Origin: Dictyoglomus turgidum DSM 6724
Lineage (GTDB): Bacteria; Dictyoglomota; Dictyoglomia; Dictyoglomales; Dictyoglomaceae
Direction of reading: 5' to 3'
DNA length: 64,000 nucleotides
Assembly (NCBI RefSeq): GCF_000021645.1
Contig: NC_011661.1
Location: 94,723 to 158,722, forward strand
The notes under the pieces were generated by a model. It had not been told where the DNA came from. It searched no databases and was given only the letters and a program-made list of their open reading frames with translations. Both the position numbers and the translations under genes were made by a program. The first letter of the stretch is position 1; each line of letters begins with the position of its first letter. Shown here piece after piece: positions 63,965 through 64,000 of the stretch.

Positions 63965-64000
63965 CTATAGTTTATAAAGAAAATTAATGCATATAAGAAT

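Overview
The window is AT-rich, tightly packed thermophile DNA. It most resembles Dictyoglomus (Dictyoglomota). The reasons are the mix of Thermotoga/Firmicutes-like enzymes with an Lpt-type outer-membrane pathway, the GH44 and GH4 glycosidases, and the short intergenic gaps. The genus is inferred from recall of gene content, not from a search. I saw no tRNA, rRNA or CRISPR array.

Layout. 1-2744: an ABC-2 exporter operon (ATPase and two permeases, the second cut by the window edge) read from an apparently leaderless promoter. 2.8-6 kb: an rRNA pseudouridine synthase, a GH44 lipoprotein glucanase, and a 237-nt GC-rich, highly foldable region with its own strong promoter that looks like an unannotated non-coding RNA. 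6-18.3 kb: a decaying accessory island. It holds remnants of proC, a HEPN gene copy, a methyltransferase, a GT2 enzyme, HepT, a C39 peptidase, two secreted proteins and a ClC channel. Intact in it are two toxin-antitoxin pairs (UPF0175/DUF3368 PIN and MNT/HEPN), a possible bacteriocin-like peptide, a gene with a dnaX-type slippery heptamer, an unknown 483-aa protein, and a large cellobiose-phosphorylase-like protein whose 3' end is tandemly triplicated in exact 215-bp units.

18.3-22.6 kb: the conserved block rpmH-rnpA-yidD-yidC-jag-mnmE-uppP (minus strand). 22.7-27.3 kb: NAD salvage (pncA-pncB), a 25-aa membrane peptide, YjbQ, RtcB and GlpP. 27.3-39.8 kb: one long minus-strand run. It starts with rubredoxin, its reductase, a hydrolase, an HtrA protease without a signal peptide, YigZ (apparent AUU start), a deacetylase and a broken GNAT gene. 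It continues through yqeY and trmL into an ATP synthase operon (I-R-B-E-F-A-G-D-C) whose b subunit carries a delta-like C-terminus and which has no separate delta gene.

39.8-48.1 kb: response regulator, sensor kinase, lipoprotein, Lnt, LptC, LptA, LptF/G and LptD in one operon. This implies a diderm envelope whose lipoprotein and lipopolysaccharide machinery is co-transcribed with a two-component system. A 9-bp dyad overlaps the -10 boxes of this operon and of the divergent GT2 gene. 49-50.4 kb: an O-antigen ligase-like protein. 50.5-58.9 kb: a LacI-regulated oligosaccharide importer (binding protein, two permeases, two ATPases) with a GH4 enzyme carrying the CHG motif of alpha-glucuronidases. 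LacI-type operators overlap both the importer promoter and the regulator's own promoter. 59-63.2 kb: an LpxB-related glycosyltransferase followed directly by a GH106-like glycosidase. The window closes with a DUF4272-like protein.
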